A stretch of DNA of 64,000 nt, from positions 124,001 through 188,000 of the forward strand of contig JAJLPB010000014.1 of NCBI GenBank assembly GCA_025548565.1, in the 5' to 3' direction. The position numbers were made by a program, and so were the translations under genes. The DNA is from Rugamonas sp. A1-17 (lineage in GTDB: Bacteria; Pseudomonadota; Gammaproteobacteria; Burkholderiales; Burkholderiaceae_D). Numbering within the stretch: position 1 is the first letter of the stretch; each line of letters opens with the position of its first letter. The notes beneath the pieces are model-generated. The model saw only the letters and a program-made list of their open reading frames with translations. It ran no database searches and was not told the DNA's origin. This document shows, piece after piece, positions 15,810-25,563 of this stretch.

Positions 15810-18035
15810 ATGGCATTTCTTCTCTTTCAACTCAATAGCCTGCGCAGCCGCCTGATCCTCCTGGTGGCGCTGGCGATCGCGCCGATCGCGGTGATGACCT
15901 TGGTCGGCGGCGTGCGCGAACGCGAACACGCGATCGAAGTGGCGGAAGAGAACCTGCAGCGCCTGACCAACCTGGCCGCCGCCAACGAGGCGCAGTCGAT
16001 CGAGGGCGCGCGCCAGATCCTGCGCGACCTGGCCAGCATTCCCGACCTGAACGGCGACCAGGCCCACTGCAGCCGCCTGCTGGCCAACATCCAGCGCCAG
16101 AATCCGGACTACGCCAACCTCGGCCTGATCCAGCTGAACGGCGACGTCACCTGCAGCGCCATCCCGTCGGACACGCCGGTCAACCTGGCCGACCGCGCGC
16201 ACTTCCGCCGCGCGGTCCACCTGCGCCGCTTCGTCGCCGGCGGCTATGTGTTCGGCCGCGTGATCCGCAAGCACACCGTCAACCTCACCTACCCGCTGCT
16301 GGGCGATAACGACCAGGTCAAGGCGGTGGTGTTCGCCGCGCTGGACCTGACCAAGCTCGATCGCTTCGTCGCCGACATCAAGCTGCCGCCCGGATCGCTG
16401 CTGCTGACCGCCGATTCCGAAGGCAAGATCATTTCGCGCAAGCCCAATCCCGACCAGTGGTACGGCCAGATGGTGTGGCCCGAGATGCGCACCGCCATGT
16501 CCGGCGAACCAGGCAAGCCGGTGCTGCTGACTGGACCCGACGGCATCGAGCGTCTGCACCGCTTCGCCCGCGTCGGCAACAACGGCCTGTCCGACTACAC
16601 CGTCACCATCGGCATCCCGGCCGCCGACATCACCGCCGTGGCCCGCCACGACCAGCTGCTGGACATGGCGGCGCTGGCCGTCACCGTGCTACTGGCGCTG
16701 CTGGCCGCGTGGTTCGTCGGCGACGTGCTGGTGCTGCGCCGGGTCAAGCGCCTGGCCACCACCGCCAACAACATCGCCTCCGGCTCGCTGGGCGCGCGCA
16801 GCGGCATCGTCTACGGCAACGAGGAGATCTCCGAACTGGCGCGCGCGCTGGACGCGATGGCCGAGGCGCTGCAGGCCAAGGAACAGCAGCACCTGAACGC
16901 GGAACGCCAGCTGCGCCTGGCCGACCAGCGCAAGGACGAATTCCTGGCGATGCTGGCGCACGAGCTGCGCAACCCGCTGGCGCCGATCAGCGCCGGCGCC
17001 CAGCTGCTGCAAAGCGGCCACGCCACCGAGGCGGCGGTCGCGCGCACGGCCGGCATCATCGTGCGCCAGGTGCACCACATGACGCGCCTGGTGGACGACC
17101 TGCTCGACGTCTCGCGCGTCACGCGCGGGCTGGTGACGCTCACGCGCACGCCGCTGAACGTGGCCGATGTCGTGGCCGACGCCGTCGAACAGGCGGAGCC
17201 CCTGTTCCAGGCCAAGCAGCAGCATTTCGAACTGTCGCTGCCCGACACGCCGCAGCGGATCGATGGCGACCACAAACGGCTGGTGCAGGTGCTGGTCAAT
17301 GTCCTCAACAACGCCGCCAAATACACGCCGGTCGGCGGCAGCGTCAGGCTGGCGGTGCGCGGCGGGCCGGGCGTGGTGCGGCTGATGGTCAGCGATTCGG
17401 GCATCGGCATGGCGCCGGAGCTGCGCGCCCGCGTGTTCGAGCTGTTCGCCCAGGCCGACCGCAATCCGGACCGTTCGCAGGGCGGGCTGGGACTGGGACT
17501 GGCGCTGGTCAAATCGCTGGTGGAGCTGCATGGCGGCAGCGTGGCCGCCGACAGCGCGGGTGAGATGCAAGGCAGTACCTTCACCATCACCCTGCCCGGC
17601 GGGCCGGGACAGCATGCGCCGGCCGCGCCGACGCGGGCGGCGAGAGGCGGCGGCAAAAGGCTGCGGGTGCTGGTGGTGGATGACAACGTCGACGCCGCGC
17701 AAACGCTGCAGCTGCTGCTCGACGCCTCGGGCCACGAGGTGCTGGTCGCGCACACCGCGCTGGCCGCGCTGGAGATCGCCCAGCGCCAGGCGCCGGAACT
17801 GTGCCTGCTCGATATCGGCCTGCCCGACGTCAGCGGCAACGAACTGGCGCGCGGGCTGCGCGCCTTGCCGCAGACGGCCAAGTCCACGCTGGTGGCGGTG
17901 ACCGGCTACGGCAGCCGCGAGGACCGCGACCTGGCCAACGAGGCGGGCTTCGACCATTACTTCGTCAAGCCGGTCGATGTCGAGGCCCTGCTGCATTTGA
18001 TCGCCGGGCTGGCGCAGCCTATTCCCACGACTTAG
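15810..18035 (+). CDS. Hybrid sensor histidine kinase/response regulator
   Basis: A 741-residue inner-membrane kinase. Domain order: a membrane helix (about 10-30); an extracytoplasmic PDC/dCache-like sensor (about 35-280) with YANLGLIQLNGDVTCSA; a second helix (about 285-310); HAMP; HisKA with H384 (LAHELRNPLAPI); HATPase (NVLNNAAKYTP, DSGIGMAPELRARVFELF, GLGLGLALVKSLVELHGG); and a C-terminal REC domain with D668 (LLDIGLPDVSG). The attached receiver suggests a phosphorelay or self-contained control. The last 17 bases overlap the end of the convergent binding-protein gene. The signal is unknown. Confidence 0.93.
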   Translation: MAFLLFQLNSLRSRLILLVALAIAPIAVMTLVGGVREREHAIEVAEENLQRLTNLAAANEAQSIEGARQILRDLASIPDLNGDQAHCSRLLANIQRQNPDYANLGLIQLNGDVTCSAIPSDTPVNLADRAHFRRAVHLRRFVAGGYVFGRVIRKHTVNLTYPLLGDNDQVKAVVFAALDLTKLDRFVADIKLPPGSLLLTADSEGKIISRKPNPDQWYGQMVWPEMRTAMSGEPGKPVLLTGPDGIERLHRFARVGNNGLSDYTVTIGIPAADITAVARHDQLLDMAALAVTVLLALLAAWFVGDVLVLRRVKRLATTANNIASGSLGARSGIVYGNEEISELARALDAMAEALQAKEQQHLNAERQLRLADQRKDEFLAMLAHELRNPLAPISAGAQLLQSGHATEAAVARTAGIIVRQVHHMTRLVDDLLDVSRVTRGLVTLTRTPLNVADVVADAVEQAEPLFQAKQQHFELSLPDTPQRIDGDHKRLVQVLVNVLNNAAKYTPVGGSVRLAVRGGPGVVRLMVSDSGIGMAPELRARVFELFAQADRNPDRSQGGLGLGLALVKSLVELHGGSVAADSAGEMQGSTFTITLPGGPGQHAPAAPTRAARGGGKRLRVLVVDDNVDAAQTLQLLLDASGHEVLVAHTALAALEIAQRQAPELCLLDIGLPDVSGNELARGLRALPQTAKSTLVAVTGYGSREDRDLANEAGFDHYFVKPVDVEALLHLIAGLAQPIPTT

Positions 18036-18798
18036 CGATCCGTTCCAGCTCCCCGCTTTTCTCCAGCGCCTGCAGGGCGGCGCGCAGGCGCTCGGCCAGC
18101 GCGGGGTCGAACCGCCTGGACACCATGAAGTATAAGGGACTGGCGGCCATCTCGGTCGGCAGTATCTTGACCTTCGACGCCACGCCGGCGCGCTCCAGCA
18201 GGCTCTTCAAGCCTGGCGTACGGTGGAAGAAAAAGCGGCCCCGGTGGGCCAGCAGTTTTTGCAGATTGAGTTTGGGATCGCCGGCGCCGGCATCGATCCG
18301 GGCCACGCCGGCCTGCTCCAGTATGCCCACGCCGGCGAAGCCGCGATTGGCCAGCACCACGTTGTCCGGCTCCAGCCGGCGCAGGTCGTCCCAGCCGCCG
18401 ACCACCGCCGAGTCGTCGATGCGCGCCACCAGGTAGTAGCGGATGGTGAACAGCGCCGGGCCGACGAACAGATATTTCCGCTCCCGCTCCGGGTTGCGCG
18501 ACAGCCCGCAGGATGCATCCTGCACGCCACCGTCGAGCGAGGAGTAAATACGCGGCAAGGGCTGCCAGGTCTGGTCGCCGGTGAATCTGAGGCCGGGGTC
18601 CAGCCTTTCGACGGCGCGCATGATGTCGATGCAGATGCCGACCACGTGCCCGTCGCCCGCGGCGGCGCGCTGGAATTTCGGCTCTGTGCCCTGCTGCGCC
18701 GCCGTGCGGATCTCGGTGGCGGCCAAGCCATCCCCCGCCGTCCACAGCATGGACAGCATCGCGCTGAGCACATAAACCCGAATCGGTATGCGTAACAC
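18019..18798 (-). CDS. Periplasmic solute-binding protein, SBP_bac_3-like
   Basis: A 259-residue exported protein: signal region MLRIPIRVYVLSAMLSMLWTAGDGLA, then GICIDIMRAVERLDPGLRFTG, ASCGLSRNPERERKYLFV and a C-terminal helical segment. These are features of type 2 periplasmic binding proteins (amino-acid-binding family), though similarity is diverged. No transporter genes are adjacent, so it may serve as a sensor or binding module, as many orphan family members do. It converges on the hybrid kinase gene with a 17-base overlap. Confidence 0.78.
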   Translation of the reverse strand: MLRIPIRVYVLSAMLSMLWTAGDGLAATEIRTAAQQGTEPKFQRAAAGDGHVVGICIDIMRAVERLDPGLRFTGDQTWQPLPRIYSSLDGGVQDASCGLSRNPERERKYLFVGPALFTIRYYLVARIDDSAVVGGWDDLRRLEPDNVVLANRGFAGVGILEQAGVARIDAGAGDPKLNLQKLLAHRGRFFFHRTPGLKSLLERAGVASKVKILPTEMAASPLYFMVSRRFDPALAERLRAALQALEKSGELERIAKSWE

Positions 18799-18887
18799 AA
18801 TAGGCCCGCTGGCTGGCGGCGGTGGGTGCGATCAACCCATTGTAGCGCGACGTTGCAGGATCGTCACTAATTTGGCGGTGGCCCGGT

Positions 18888-19973
18888 TCAGAAGTCGATG
18901 GTTTTCAGCCGCCGCGTTTTACCGTAGTGTTCATCGAAGCCGTGCACCTCGATGCGCACCTTGCCGCTGGCCCGCACCCGCACCAGCGCCCACGCGTACG
19001 TCCTGTCCTGCGGATTGCCGCTGTCTCCCGGCTTGGCGCTGAACGGAGAGCCGCCCGAGCCGACCATCACCTGCCACGCCTTGCCGCCGCTGGCGCGCGC
19101 CGGCTGCTGCGCATTGAAGATGTGCTGGTGGCCGCAAAAATACGCACCGCCGTATTCCTCCATCACCCGCCAGAACGCCTGGGCGTTGTCGGGATAGATG
19201 TCCATGCCGTCCGCCTCCACGCCGTCCTTGAAGTAGTAGGTGTAGGCCGGTTTGTGGCCGAACACGAAAAAGCGTTTGGCGCCGCGCGCCCTGGCCTGGC
19301 GGAAGTCCTCCGCCAGCCAGTTGGCCGGGCCGTGGCCGTCGTTGCCGACAGGGTCGGTGTCGATCACGGCGAAGTGGCTGCCGCCGGCGTCGAAGGAAAA
19401 CGTGAGCTGCGACTGGCTGGTGCGGTTGCCATCCGGTCCGTCCACTGGCGGCGCGTTGGTGGCGTCGAAGGCGGAGGCCTCGATGCCGGTGACGGCTTTC
19501 CAGCGGGCCGTATCCAGTATCAGGTCGCCCATGCTTTCGCGCCACAGCTCCTCGTTTTCGAGGCGCGCGATCTTGGTGGTCTTGCCCGCCGCGTCCTTGG
19601 CCTTGAACTGCATCTCGTGGTTGCCGGTCACCGGCACCACGTAGGTGCCGCTTTCCATCAGGCCCGCCGTCATGCCGCGCCAGTAGGCGTACTGGCGCGC
19701 TATCGCCGCCTTGTCGGCGGTGTAGCCCATGATCATGTCGCCATTGAAGAACAAGGCTTTCGGCCGCGCCGCCTGGATCTCGCGCAGGATGCGCGACAGC
19801 GCCCGCGTGTTCTGCAGGTAGACCTTGTCCTGCGCCGTCGCGGCGCTGCCCGGATCGGCGCGCGAATCGCCAACGGTGGCGAACGACATCACCACCGGAT
19901 CGGGCCTGGCGGCCAGCGCGGCACCCTGGTGCAGCACCAGCGCCGCGCCGCACAGCATCGTGGATATGCGCAT
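18888..19973 (-). CDS. Exported metallophosphoesterase (calcineurin-like)
   Basis: A 361-residue protein with a signal peptide (MRISTMLCGAALVLHQGAALA). It carries the metallophosphoesterase motif series: VGDSRAD, FFNGDMIMGYT, VTGNHEMQF, FVFGHKPAYTY and FCGHQHIF, which supply the two-metal ligands. It probably hydrolyses phosphoesters in the periplasm. The start at 19973 is 10 bases after the TonB-receptor stop, so the two form an operon in which the receptor may import a phosphorylated or phosphate-releasing substrate. The specific substrate is unknown. Confidence 0.87.
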   Translation of the reverse strand: MRISTMLCGAALVLHQGAALAARPDPVVMSFATVGDSRADPGSAATAQDKVYLQNTRALSRILREIQAARPKALFFNGDMIMGYTADKAAIARQYAYWRGMTAGLMESGTYVVPVTGNHEMQFKAKDAAGKTTKIARLENEELWRESMGDLILDTARWKAVTGIEASAFDATNAPPVDGPDGNRTSQSQLTFSFDAGGSHFAVIDTDPVGNDGHGPANWLAEDFRQARARGAKRFFVFGHKPAYTYYFKDGVEADGMDIYPDNAQAFWRVMEEYGGAYFCGHQHIFNAQQPARASGGKAWQVMVGSGGSPFSAKPGDSGNPQDRTYAWALVRVRASGKVRIEVHGFDEHYGKTRRLKTIDF

Positions 19974-19983
19974 GCCAGTCACC

Positions 19984-22200
19984 TTAGAAGTCGGCGTTGA
20001 GCGAGAGCGTCCAGCTGCGCTCCGGCACAAAGGTGTACTGGTCGAACGCCGCGCCCTTGCCGCTGGCCGAAATCGAGGTCGCGTCCTGCTTGTTGAAGAC
20101 GTTGTTGACGCCCAGCTGCAGCTTGAGCATCTTGACCACGCCGCCGCCGACGCGCCAGCGGTAGCCGGCAGTGAAGTCGGTCACGGTGTAGGCGCCGATC
20201 TGGTAGGCGGCCGGCTCGCCGTCCTTGGCATACTGGCTGCCGTTGGTCTTGGCGATCAGCGATCCATACAGGCCGTGGTCCTTGTACAGCAGGCCCAGTG
20301 CGGCGGTCGACTTGGGCACCTTGGCGATTTGCAGGCCGGTGCCCTTGGCCTCGGCCTTGTTGACCGAGCCGTTGGCGTGCAGCGAGAAGCCGCTGCCGAC
20401 GTACACGGTCGCCGCGCCTTCGATGCCTTTGTAAACCACACCGCCCTGGTTGTAGTAGACCAGGTCATTGCCGGTGCCGGTCGAGGCGATCTTGTTATTG
20501 AAATCGATGTAGTAAACGTCCGCGTCGAAGGTCAGGCGGCCCGATTGATGCACAGTGCCCAGCTGGTAGTTAGTGGAAGTCTGCGGCTTTGGTGTGCTCA
20601 GGTTCGGATTATTCACATAGAACATCGACAGGTCCGGCACCAGGAAGCCACGCGCCACCTGGGCGTAGGCCGACCACTCCTTGTTCACCGCGTAGTTCGC
20701 GGTCAGGAACGGCAAGGTGGTGTTGTAGGTCTGGTCCGCCTTGGTCGCGATGCGCGTTCCCTGGTTGACCACCGCGTCCAGCGAGCGCTTGAAGTTGACG
20801 TACTTGATCCCCGGCGTCACCGTCCATTGCGGCGCCACCGCCCATTCGAATTCGACGAAGGGCTGGTACTGCTTCCACGACGAGTTCTGGTTGTAGGAGA
20901 CGTCCTTCGGCGCGGTCGCCTCCTTCGGATTGGGCACGTTCAGCGTCCAATCCAGATCGAAGGTGTGGCGGTCGGTGTCCGAGTTCTCCAGCCAGACGCC
21001 GGTGCGCAGCAGGCCGGCCTGCAGGCGCTTGGTCAGCTTGAAGATGTCGCCGTTGACGCGGTAGGAATTGAGCTTGTTGTAGCCGGGGACGTTCTTGTTC
21101 CCGGCCGCGCCGGACTTGGTGCCGTTGGCGGTGGCGCCGCTGGCGTCCTGGCCGGAGAAGGTGTTGTTGTCGTAGGCGTAGGTGTAGAGCGTGTTGTCGA
21201 TCGCCCAGCCGCCGTCCAGGTTCGATTGCAGGCGGATGTACTCGAAGTCGGTGCGCTTGTCGTTGTAGTTGTAGCCGAAGTAGTTCTGGCTGGTCTTGTC
21301 GTTGTTGAGCGAGTAGTTTTTGCCGTACAGCGCGACCTGGTTCAGCGTGACGCCCGCCTTGTCCGGCACATAGCTGTGGATCTTGTTATAGGTCGAGAAC
21401 ACCGTCAGCACGGTGTCCTTGCCGATCGGCTTCTGCAGCTTGAACTGGTAGTTGTCTTCCTTGACGCTGCTGTAGGTCTGGTAGCCGTCGCTGGTCAGGC
21501 GCGAGGCGTTGAACATCATGCGCGCGTCGCCGAACCGCTCCAGCTGGCCGGAGTCGATCTCCGCGCCGAGGATTTTGGTGTTCCAGGAACCGTAGGTGGC
21601 GTAAGGCGAAAAGCGGAATTCGGTCGACAGCTCTTTCGAGAACAGGTTGATGGAACCGCCGAAGGTGGCCTGCCCCAGGTTGCTGGCGTTGCCCGGTCCG
21701 CGCTCGATCACCATGCCGCCGATGATCCGCGCCGGGAAGTAGGAAGTCGAATGGTGGGTCGGGTTGTTGGTGTCGCCGAACGGGATGCCATCGTAGGTGA
21801 TGTTGTACTCGCCGTCCTGGAAGCCGCGCAGCGTGACCTTCGATTCGCCCAGCCCTGGACCGTTCGACGACAGCCCGGATCCCACGCTGGGGGCGATGCG
21901 CGCGACGGCGTTGAAGTCCGCCAGCGGCGTGACCGCCTGCTCGATGAAGGTCGCGGTGATGATGGACTGCGGCTGGGTCGCCTGCAGAGACGCCTGCACC
22001 GGCGCGCGGTTGGCGGCGTTGGACCCGGTGATCACCACACGGCTCTTGATCGCTTCCGAATCCAGCGCGGTGTTCGATACCGGCACGTCGTCGGAGGGCG
22101 CGGCGGTTTGCGCCTGCGCGCCGCCGGACATCAAGGCCAGCGCGGCCAGAACGTGGGCCGACATGGTGGACAAGATCAAGTGCTGCTTCGGATTCTTCAT
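19984..22200 (-). CDS. TonB-dependent outer-membrane receptor
   Basis: A 738-residue receptor with a signal peptide (about residues 1-31, ending GGAQAQ). The plug domain includes VVITGSNAAN, ADFNAVARIAPSV, KVTLRGFQDGEYNITYDGIPFGD and VIERGPGNASNLGQATFGGSINLF. A long beta-barrel follows, ending ERSWTLSLNADF with the terminal Phe typical of outer-membrane proteins. Gene order with the exported phosphoesterase suggests uptake linked to organophosphate use; this is inference. About 270 bases of upstream DNA separate it from the divergent peroxidase gene. Confidence 0.92.
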   Translation of the reverse strand: MKNPKQHLILSTMSAHVLAALALMSGGAQAQTAAPSDDVPVSNTALDSEAIKSRVVITGSNAANRAPVQASLQATQPQSIITATFIEQAVTPLADFNAVARIAPSVGSGLSSNGPGLGESKVTLRGFQDGEYNITYDGIPFGDTNNPTHHSTSYFPARIIGGMVIERGPGNASNLGQATFGGSINLFSKELSTEFRFSPYATYGSWNTKILGAEIDSGQLERFGDARMMFNASRLTSDGYQTYSSVKEDNYQFKLQKPIGKDTVLTVFSTYNKIHSYVPDKAGVTLNQVALYGKNYSLNNDKTSQNYFGYNYNDKRTDFEYIRLQSNLDGGWAIDNTLYTYAYDNNTFSGQDASGATANGTKSGAAGNKNVPGYNKLNSYRVNGDIFKLTKRLQAGLLRTGVWLENSDTDRHTFDLDWTLNVPNPKEATAPKDVSYNQNSSWKQYQPFVEFEWAVAPQWTVTPGIKYVNFKRSLDAVVNQGTRIATKADQTYNTTLPFLTANYAVNKEWSAYAQVARGFLVPDLSMFYVNNPNLSTPKPQTSTNYQLGTVHQSGRLTFDADVYYIDFNNKIASTGTGNDLVYYNQGGVVYKGIEGAATVYVGSGFSLHANGSVNKAEAKGTGLQIAKVPKSTAALGLLYKDHGLYGSLIAKTNGSQYAKDGEPAAYQIGAYTVTDFTAGYRWRVGGGVVKMLKLQLGVNNVFNKQDATSISASGKGAAFDQYTFVPERSWTLSLNADF

Positions 22201-22469
22201 TTGGCTTTCCAGTTTGCGGGGGTGTGAAAACCGGAAAGTCTAAGAAACTATTATGACAACAGTATGAATCGCTTTGATAAGCCTGCACGGCGCCATCGTC
22301 TAGCAGAGCATTCATTAACGCAGAATTAAAGCCATCAACATGAATGAAATTAATACACATTCCCTATCCAGGAGGAAAAATAAACCACAACCACCGCTGA
22401 TCGATTGGCATAAAACCAACGCATCGGCGATAATGCGAATTGTTGTCATTCCCATTTACTTGAAAACGC
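22201..22469. promoter_or_regulatory. Divergent intergenic region between the TonB receptor and peroxidase genes
   Basis: This gap is AT-rich relative to its surroundings (for example ATGAATGAAATTAATACACA near 22338) and must hold promoters for both divergent units. I see no clear operator, RNA gene or convincing reading frame in it. Confidence 0.4.
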
Positions 22470-23690
22470 ATGCGTACACATTATTCCCGCGCCCTCCTTC
22501 TCCCGGCGGCGCTGCTGCTGGCCAGCCTGGCGGCGTGCAGCGGTGGCGGCGGTTCCTCCTCCACCGCGCCGTCCCCGGCGCCGCCGGTGATCGAGGCGGG
22601 CCTCAGCCAGACCGCCAGGCTGGGCGAGCTGATTTTCAAAGACGAATCGCTGTCCGCCTCCGGCAAGCAGTCGTGCGCGACCTGCCACAGCCCGGACCGC
22701 GCCCACGGCCCAACCAACAACCTGTCCGCGCAGCTGGGCGGCGCCAACGGCGATGTACAGGGCTTCCGCGCCGCACCGTCGCTGCGCTACCTGAACCAGA
22801 ACCCGGCCTTCTTCTTCGCCAAGGACGGCACGCCGACCGGCGGCATCGACCGCGACGGCCGCGCGCAAAGCCTGGCGGAACAAGCCGAGCGCCCCTTCCT
22901 GGCGCCGCACGAAATGGCCAACGTCAGCAAGCAGGACGTGATCGACAAGCTGAAAAAGGCGCCGTACGTCGAGCAGTTCCGCGCGCAGTTCGGCGCCGCC
23001 ATCCTCGACAACGCGGAGCAGGCCTTCAGTCGCATGACCTTCGCGCTGCAAACCTACCAGCTCGAAGATACCGGATTCCATCCCTTCGATTCCAAGTACG
23101 ACCAGTTCCTGGCCGGTAAAGTAAAGCTGTCCGACCAGGAGCTGCGCGGGCTGGCGCTGTTCAACGATCCGACCAAAGGCAACTGCATCGGCTGCCACAC
23201 CAGCGCGCGCGGCGCGAACGGCGCGCCGCCGCTGTTCACCGACTTCACCTTCGACAACCTCGGCGTGCCGCGCAATAAGAAGCTTGCTGCCACCGCCGAT
23301 CCAGCTTACTTCGACCTTGGCCTGTGCGGCCCCGACCGCACCGACCTGACCGCGCGCACCGACTTGTGCGGCGCCTTCAAGGTGCCGACGCTGCGCAACG
23401 TGGCCACGCGCCAGACCTTCTTCCACAACGGCGCCTTCGACAACCTGAAGGACGTGGTGGCGTTCTACGTGCGGCGCGACACCAATCCTGAAGAGTGGTA
23501 TCCGACCGGCGCCGACGGCGTGGTGCAGAAGTTTAACGACCTGCCGCCGCAGTACCGCAAGAACGTCAACACCACCGAGGTGCCCTACAACCGCCAGCCC
23601 GGCATGGCGCCGGCGCTGTCGCCCAGCGAGATCGACGATGTCGTGGCCTTCCTCGGCACGCTGACCGACGGCTACAAATCCAATCCTTAA
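22470..23690 (+). CDS. Di-haem cytochrome c peroxidase-like lipoprotein (MauG/CcpA family)
   Basis: A 406-residue protein with a lipoprotein signal: lipobox LAAC with C23, followed by a Gly/Ser linker. Two haem-c motifs are present: CATCH (residues 69-73) and CIGCH (239-243). Other family landmarks are the flanking SPDRAHG and FKVPTLRNVATRQTFFHNGAF. Bacterial di-haem peroxidases reduce H2O2 using electrons from small cytochromes, and MauG-like members oxidise proteins instead. Being lipid-anchored in the envelope and followed 15 bases later by a porin gene suggests a joint function. It is the first gene of a five-gene run on the plus strand. Confidence 0.9.
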   Translation: MRTHYSRALLLPAALLLASLAACSGGGGSSSTAPSPAPPVIEAGLSQTARLGELIFKDESLSASGKQSCATCHSPDRAHGPTNNLSAQLGGANGDVQGFRAAPSLRYLNQNPAFFFAKDGTPTGGIDRDGRAQSLAEQAERPFLAPHEMANVSKQDVIDKLKKAPYVEQFRAQFGAAILDNAEQAFSRMTFALQTYQLEDTGFHPFDSKYDQFLAGKVKLSDQELRGLALFNDPTKGNCIGCHTSARGANGAPPLFTDFTFDNLGVPRNKKLAATADPAYFDLGLCGPDRTDLTARTDLCGAFKVPTLRNVATRQTFFHNGAFDNLKDVVAFYVRRDTNPEEWYPTGADGVVQKFNDLPPQYRKNVNTTEVPYNRQPGMAPALSPSEIDDVVAFLGTLTDGYKSNP

Positions 23691-23705
23691 TCATCGAGAC
23701 CCGAC

Positions 23706-25025
23706 ATGAACAAACACCTGATCGCCACCGCCCTCGCCGCCGCCTTCCTCGCCGCGCCGCTCGCCGCCACCGCGGGCGAGGCCGAACTGCTGGCCCGCAT
23801 CGAAAAAATGGCCGCCGAGCTGGAACAGCTGAAAGCCGAACTGAAAGCCAGCGTCAAGAAAACCGAAGCGGTCGAACAACGCCAGCAAGCCATCGCCGCG
23901 GCGGCGCCGGCTCCCGTAGCGGCTCCCGTGATGGCGGCGCCGGCAACGGAGCCCGCCGTTGCAGCCTCCGCGCCATCGACCGTCTTCGGCGCCTACGGTG
24001 AAATCAACTACAACCGTCCGACCAAGAACGCCAGCGGCGCGCAGGCCGACGTTCGCCGCGCCGTGATCGGCATCGAACACCGCTTCGACCAGAAGACCAA
24101 GATGGTCGCCGAATTCGAATGGGAGCACGCCGTGGTCTCCGCCGACGACAAGGGCGAGAGCGAAGTCGAACAGCTGTACGTCGAACGCGAATTCGGCAAC
24201 GGCTTGCGCAGCAAGGTCGGCCTGTACCTGATTCCCATGGGCCTGCTGAACACCAACCACGAACCGACCGCCTACTACGGCGTCGAGCGCAATTTCGTCG
24301 AGACGGCGATCATCCCGTCGACCTGGCGCGAAGTGGGCGTGAGCCTGTCCGGCGACACCGCCGGCGGCCTGACCTGGGACACCGGCATCACCACCGGTTT
24401 CGACCTGGGCAAATGGGACGCCGCCGGCGGCGACGGCCGCGAATCGCCGCTGGGCTCCATCCACCAGGAAGGCCAGCAGGCCAAGTCGCGCGACCTGAGC
24501 GTGCACGCGGCGCTGAACTGGCGCGGCGTGCCCGGCCTGCTGGTGGGCGGCTCCGTCTTCACCGGCAAGGCCGGCCACAAGACCGACGGCTTCACCGCCA
24601 ACGACGCCCGCATCACCATGGTCGACCTGCACACCCGCTACACGCCGGGCCGCTGGGATCTGTCGGCGCTGTACGCGCGCGGCCAGATCAGCAACACCGA
24701 GGCGCTCAACGAAACGCTGGTCGGCAATCCGACGCCGGTGCCGAAGAGCTTCGCCGGCTGGTACACCCAGGCCGCGTACCGCCTGATGGAAGTGGGCGAC
24801 TACACGCTCAGCCCCTTCGTGCGCTACGAGCAGTTCAACACCGCCAAGAGCTACGCCGCCGTGCCGCAGGGCCTGGGCGTGGCCGCCTCGCCTGACGAGA
24901 AGGTCACCACCGTCGGCGCCAACCTGAAGGTCGGCGAAGGCGTGGTGCTGAAGGCCGACTATCAGAAGTTCAAGGAGGACAAGTCGCGCGACCGTCTGAA
25001 CCTGGGCATGGGCTTCTCGTACTGA
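23706..25025 (+). CDS. Outer-membrane porin with N-terminal coiled coil
   Basis: A 439-residue exported protein (signal MNKHLIATALAAAFLAAPLAATA). A coiled-coil segment (LLARIEKMAAELEQLKAELK) precedes an Ala/Pro linker and a beta-barrel beginning VFGAYGEINYNRPT and ending LNLGMGFSY. The domain order matches phosphate-selective (OprP/OprO-like) porins with trimerising N-termini. The substrate is not evident. It is tightly packed between the peroxidase gene (15-base gap) and the FMN-binding protein gene (1-base gap), which suggests a single transcript. Confidence 0.87.
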   Translation: MNKHLIATALAAAFLAAPLAATAGEAELLARIEKMAAELEQLKAELKASVKKTEAVEQRQQAIAAAAPAPVAAPVMAAPATEPAVAASAPSTVFGAYGEINYNRPTKNASGAQADVRRAVIGIEHRFDQKTKMVAEFEWEHAVVSADDKGESEVEQLYVEREFGNGLRSKVGLYLIPMGLLNTNHEPTAYYGVERNFVETAIIPSTWREVGVSLSGDTAGGLTWDTGITTGFDLGKWDAAGGDGRESPLGSIHQEGQQAKSRDLSVHAALNWRGVPGLLVGGSVFTGKAGHKTDGFTANDARITMVDLHTRYTPGRWDLSALYARGQISNTEALNETLVGNPTPVPKSFAGWYTQAAYRLMEVGDYTLSPFVRYEQFNTAKSYAAVPQGLGVAASPDEKVTTVGANLKVGEGVVLKADYQKFKEDKSRDRLNLGMGFSY

Positions 25026-25026
25026 T

Positions 25027-25563
25027 ATGCGCTACCGCCACTTGATACCCCTGGCGGCATGCGCCGCCGGCGCGCCGGCCTTCGCGGCGCAGTACCTGAA
25101 CGCGGAGCAGGCGCAGAAGCTGATGTTCCCGGAAGCGACCGCGTTCCGCCTGCAGGACGTCGCGCTGTCGCTGCAGCAGATGCAGCAGGTGGAGAAGCTG
25201 GCCGGCCTGGCCGCGCGCTCGGTCAACTGGCGTGTGGTCGGCGCCTACAGCGGCGACCAGCTGCTGGGCTACATGGTGCTCGACGACGTGATCGGCAAGT
25301 TCGAGCTGATCTCGTACGCGGTCGGTATCAATCCCGATGCCACGGTGCGCCAGATCGAGATCCTGACCTACCGCGAAAGCCACGGCGGCGAGATCCGCCT
25401 GCCGGCCTGGCGCCACCAGTTCGCCGGCAAATCGGCGCGCACGGGCGGGCTGACGGTGGGCGACGGCATCGCCAACATCAGCGGCGCCACCCTCTCCTGC
25501 ACCCACCTGACCGACGGCGTGCGGCGCATCGCCGCCGTGGCCCAGGTGGCGCTGAAAAAATGA
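25027..25563 (+). CDS. Exported FMN-binding domain protein, likely covalently flavinylated
   Basis: A 178-residue protein with a short signal peptide (MRYRHLIPLAACAAGAPAFA). The C-terminal half is an FMN-binding domain with NISGATLSCTH (about residues 154-164), the SGAT flavinylation motif whose Thr receives FMN as a phosphoester from ApbE. An apbE gene overlaps its stop codon, strongly supporting this. It is probably a periplasmic electron carrier that passes electrons between the membrane protein encoded downstream and an acceptor. The partner is not proven. Confidence 0.88.
   Translation: MRYRHLIPLAACAAGAPAFAAQYLNAEQAQKLMFPEATAFRLQDVALSLQQMQQVEKLAGLAARSVNWRVVGAYSGDQLLGYMVLDDVIGKFELISYAVGINPDATVRQIEILTYRESHGGEIRLPAWRHQFAGKSARTGGLTVGDGIANISGATLSCTHLTDGVRRIAAVAQVALKK

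Noticed and set aside
14658..16649. Long minus-strand frame opposite the aminotransferase and kinase genes
   Set aside because: No motif, and both plus-strand genes are unambiguous.
19825..22227. Long plus-strand frame opposite the TonB receptor and phosphoesterase
   Set aside because: Low-complexity antisense translation (Val, Gly, Arg and Gln runs); the minus-strand proteins have clear families and signal peptides.
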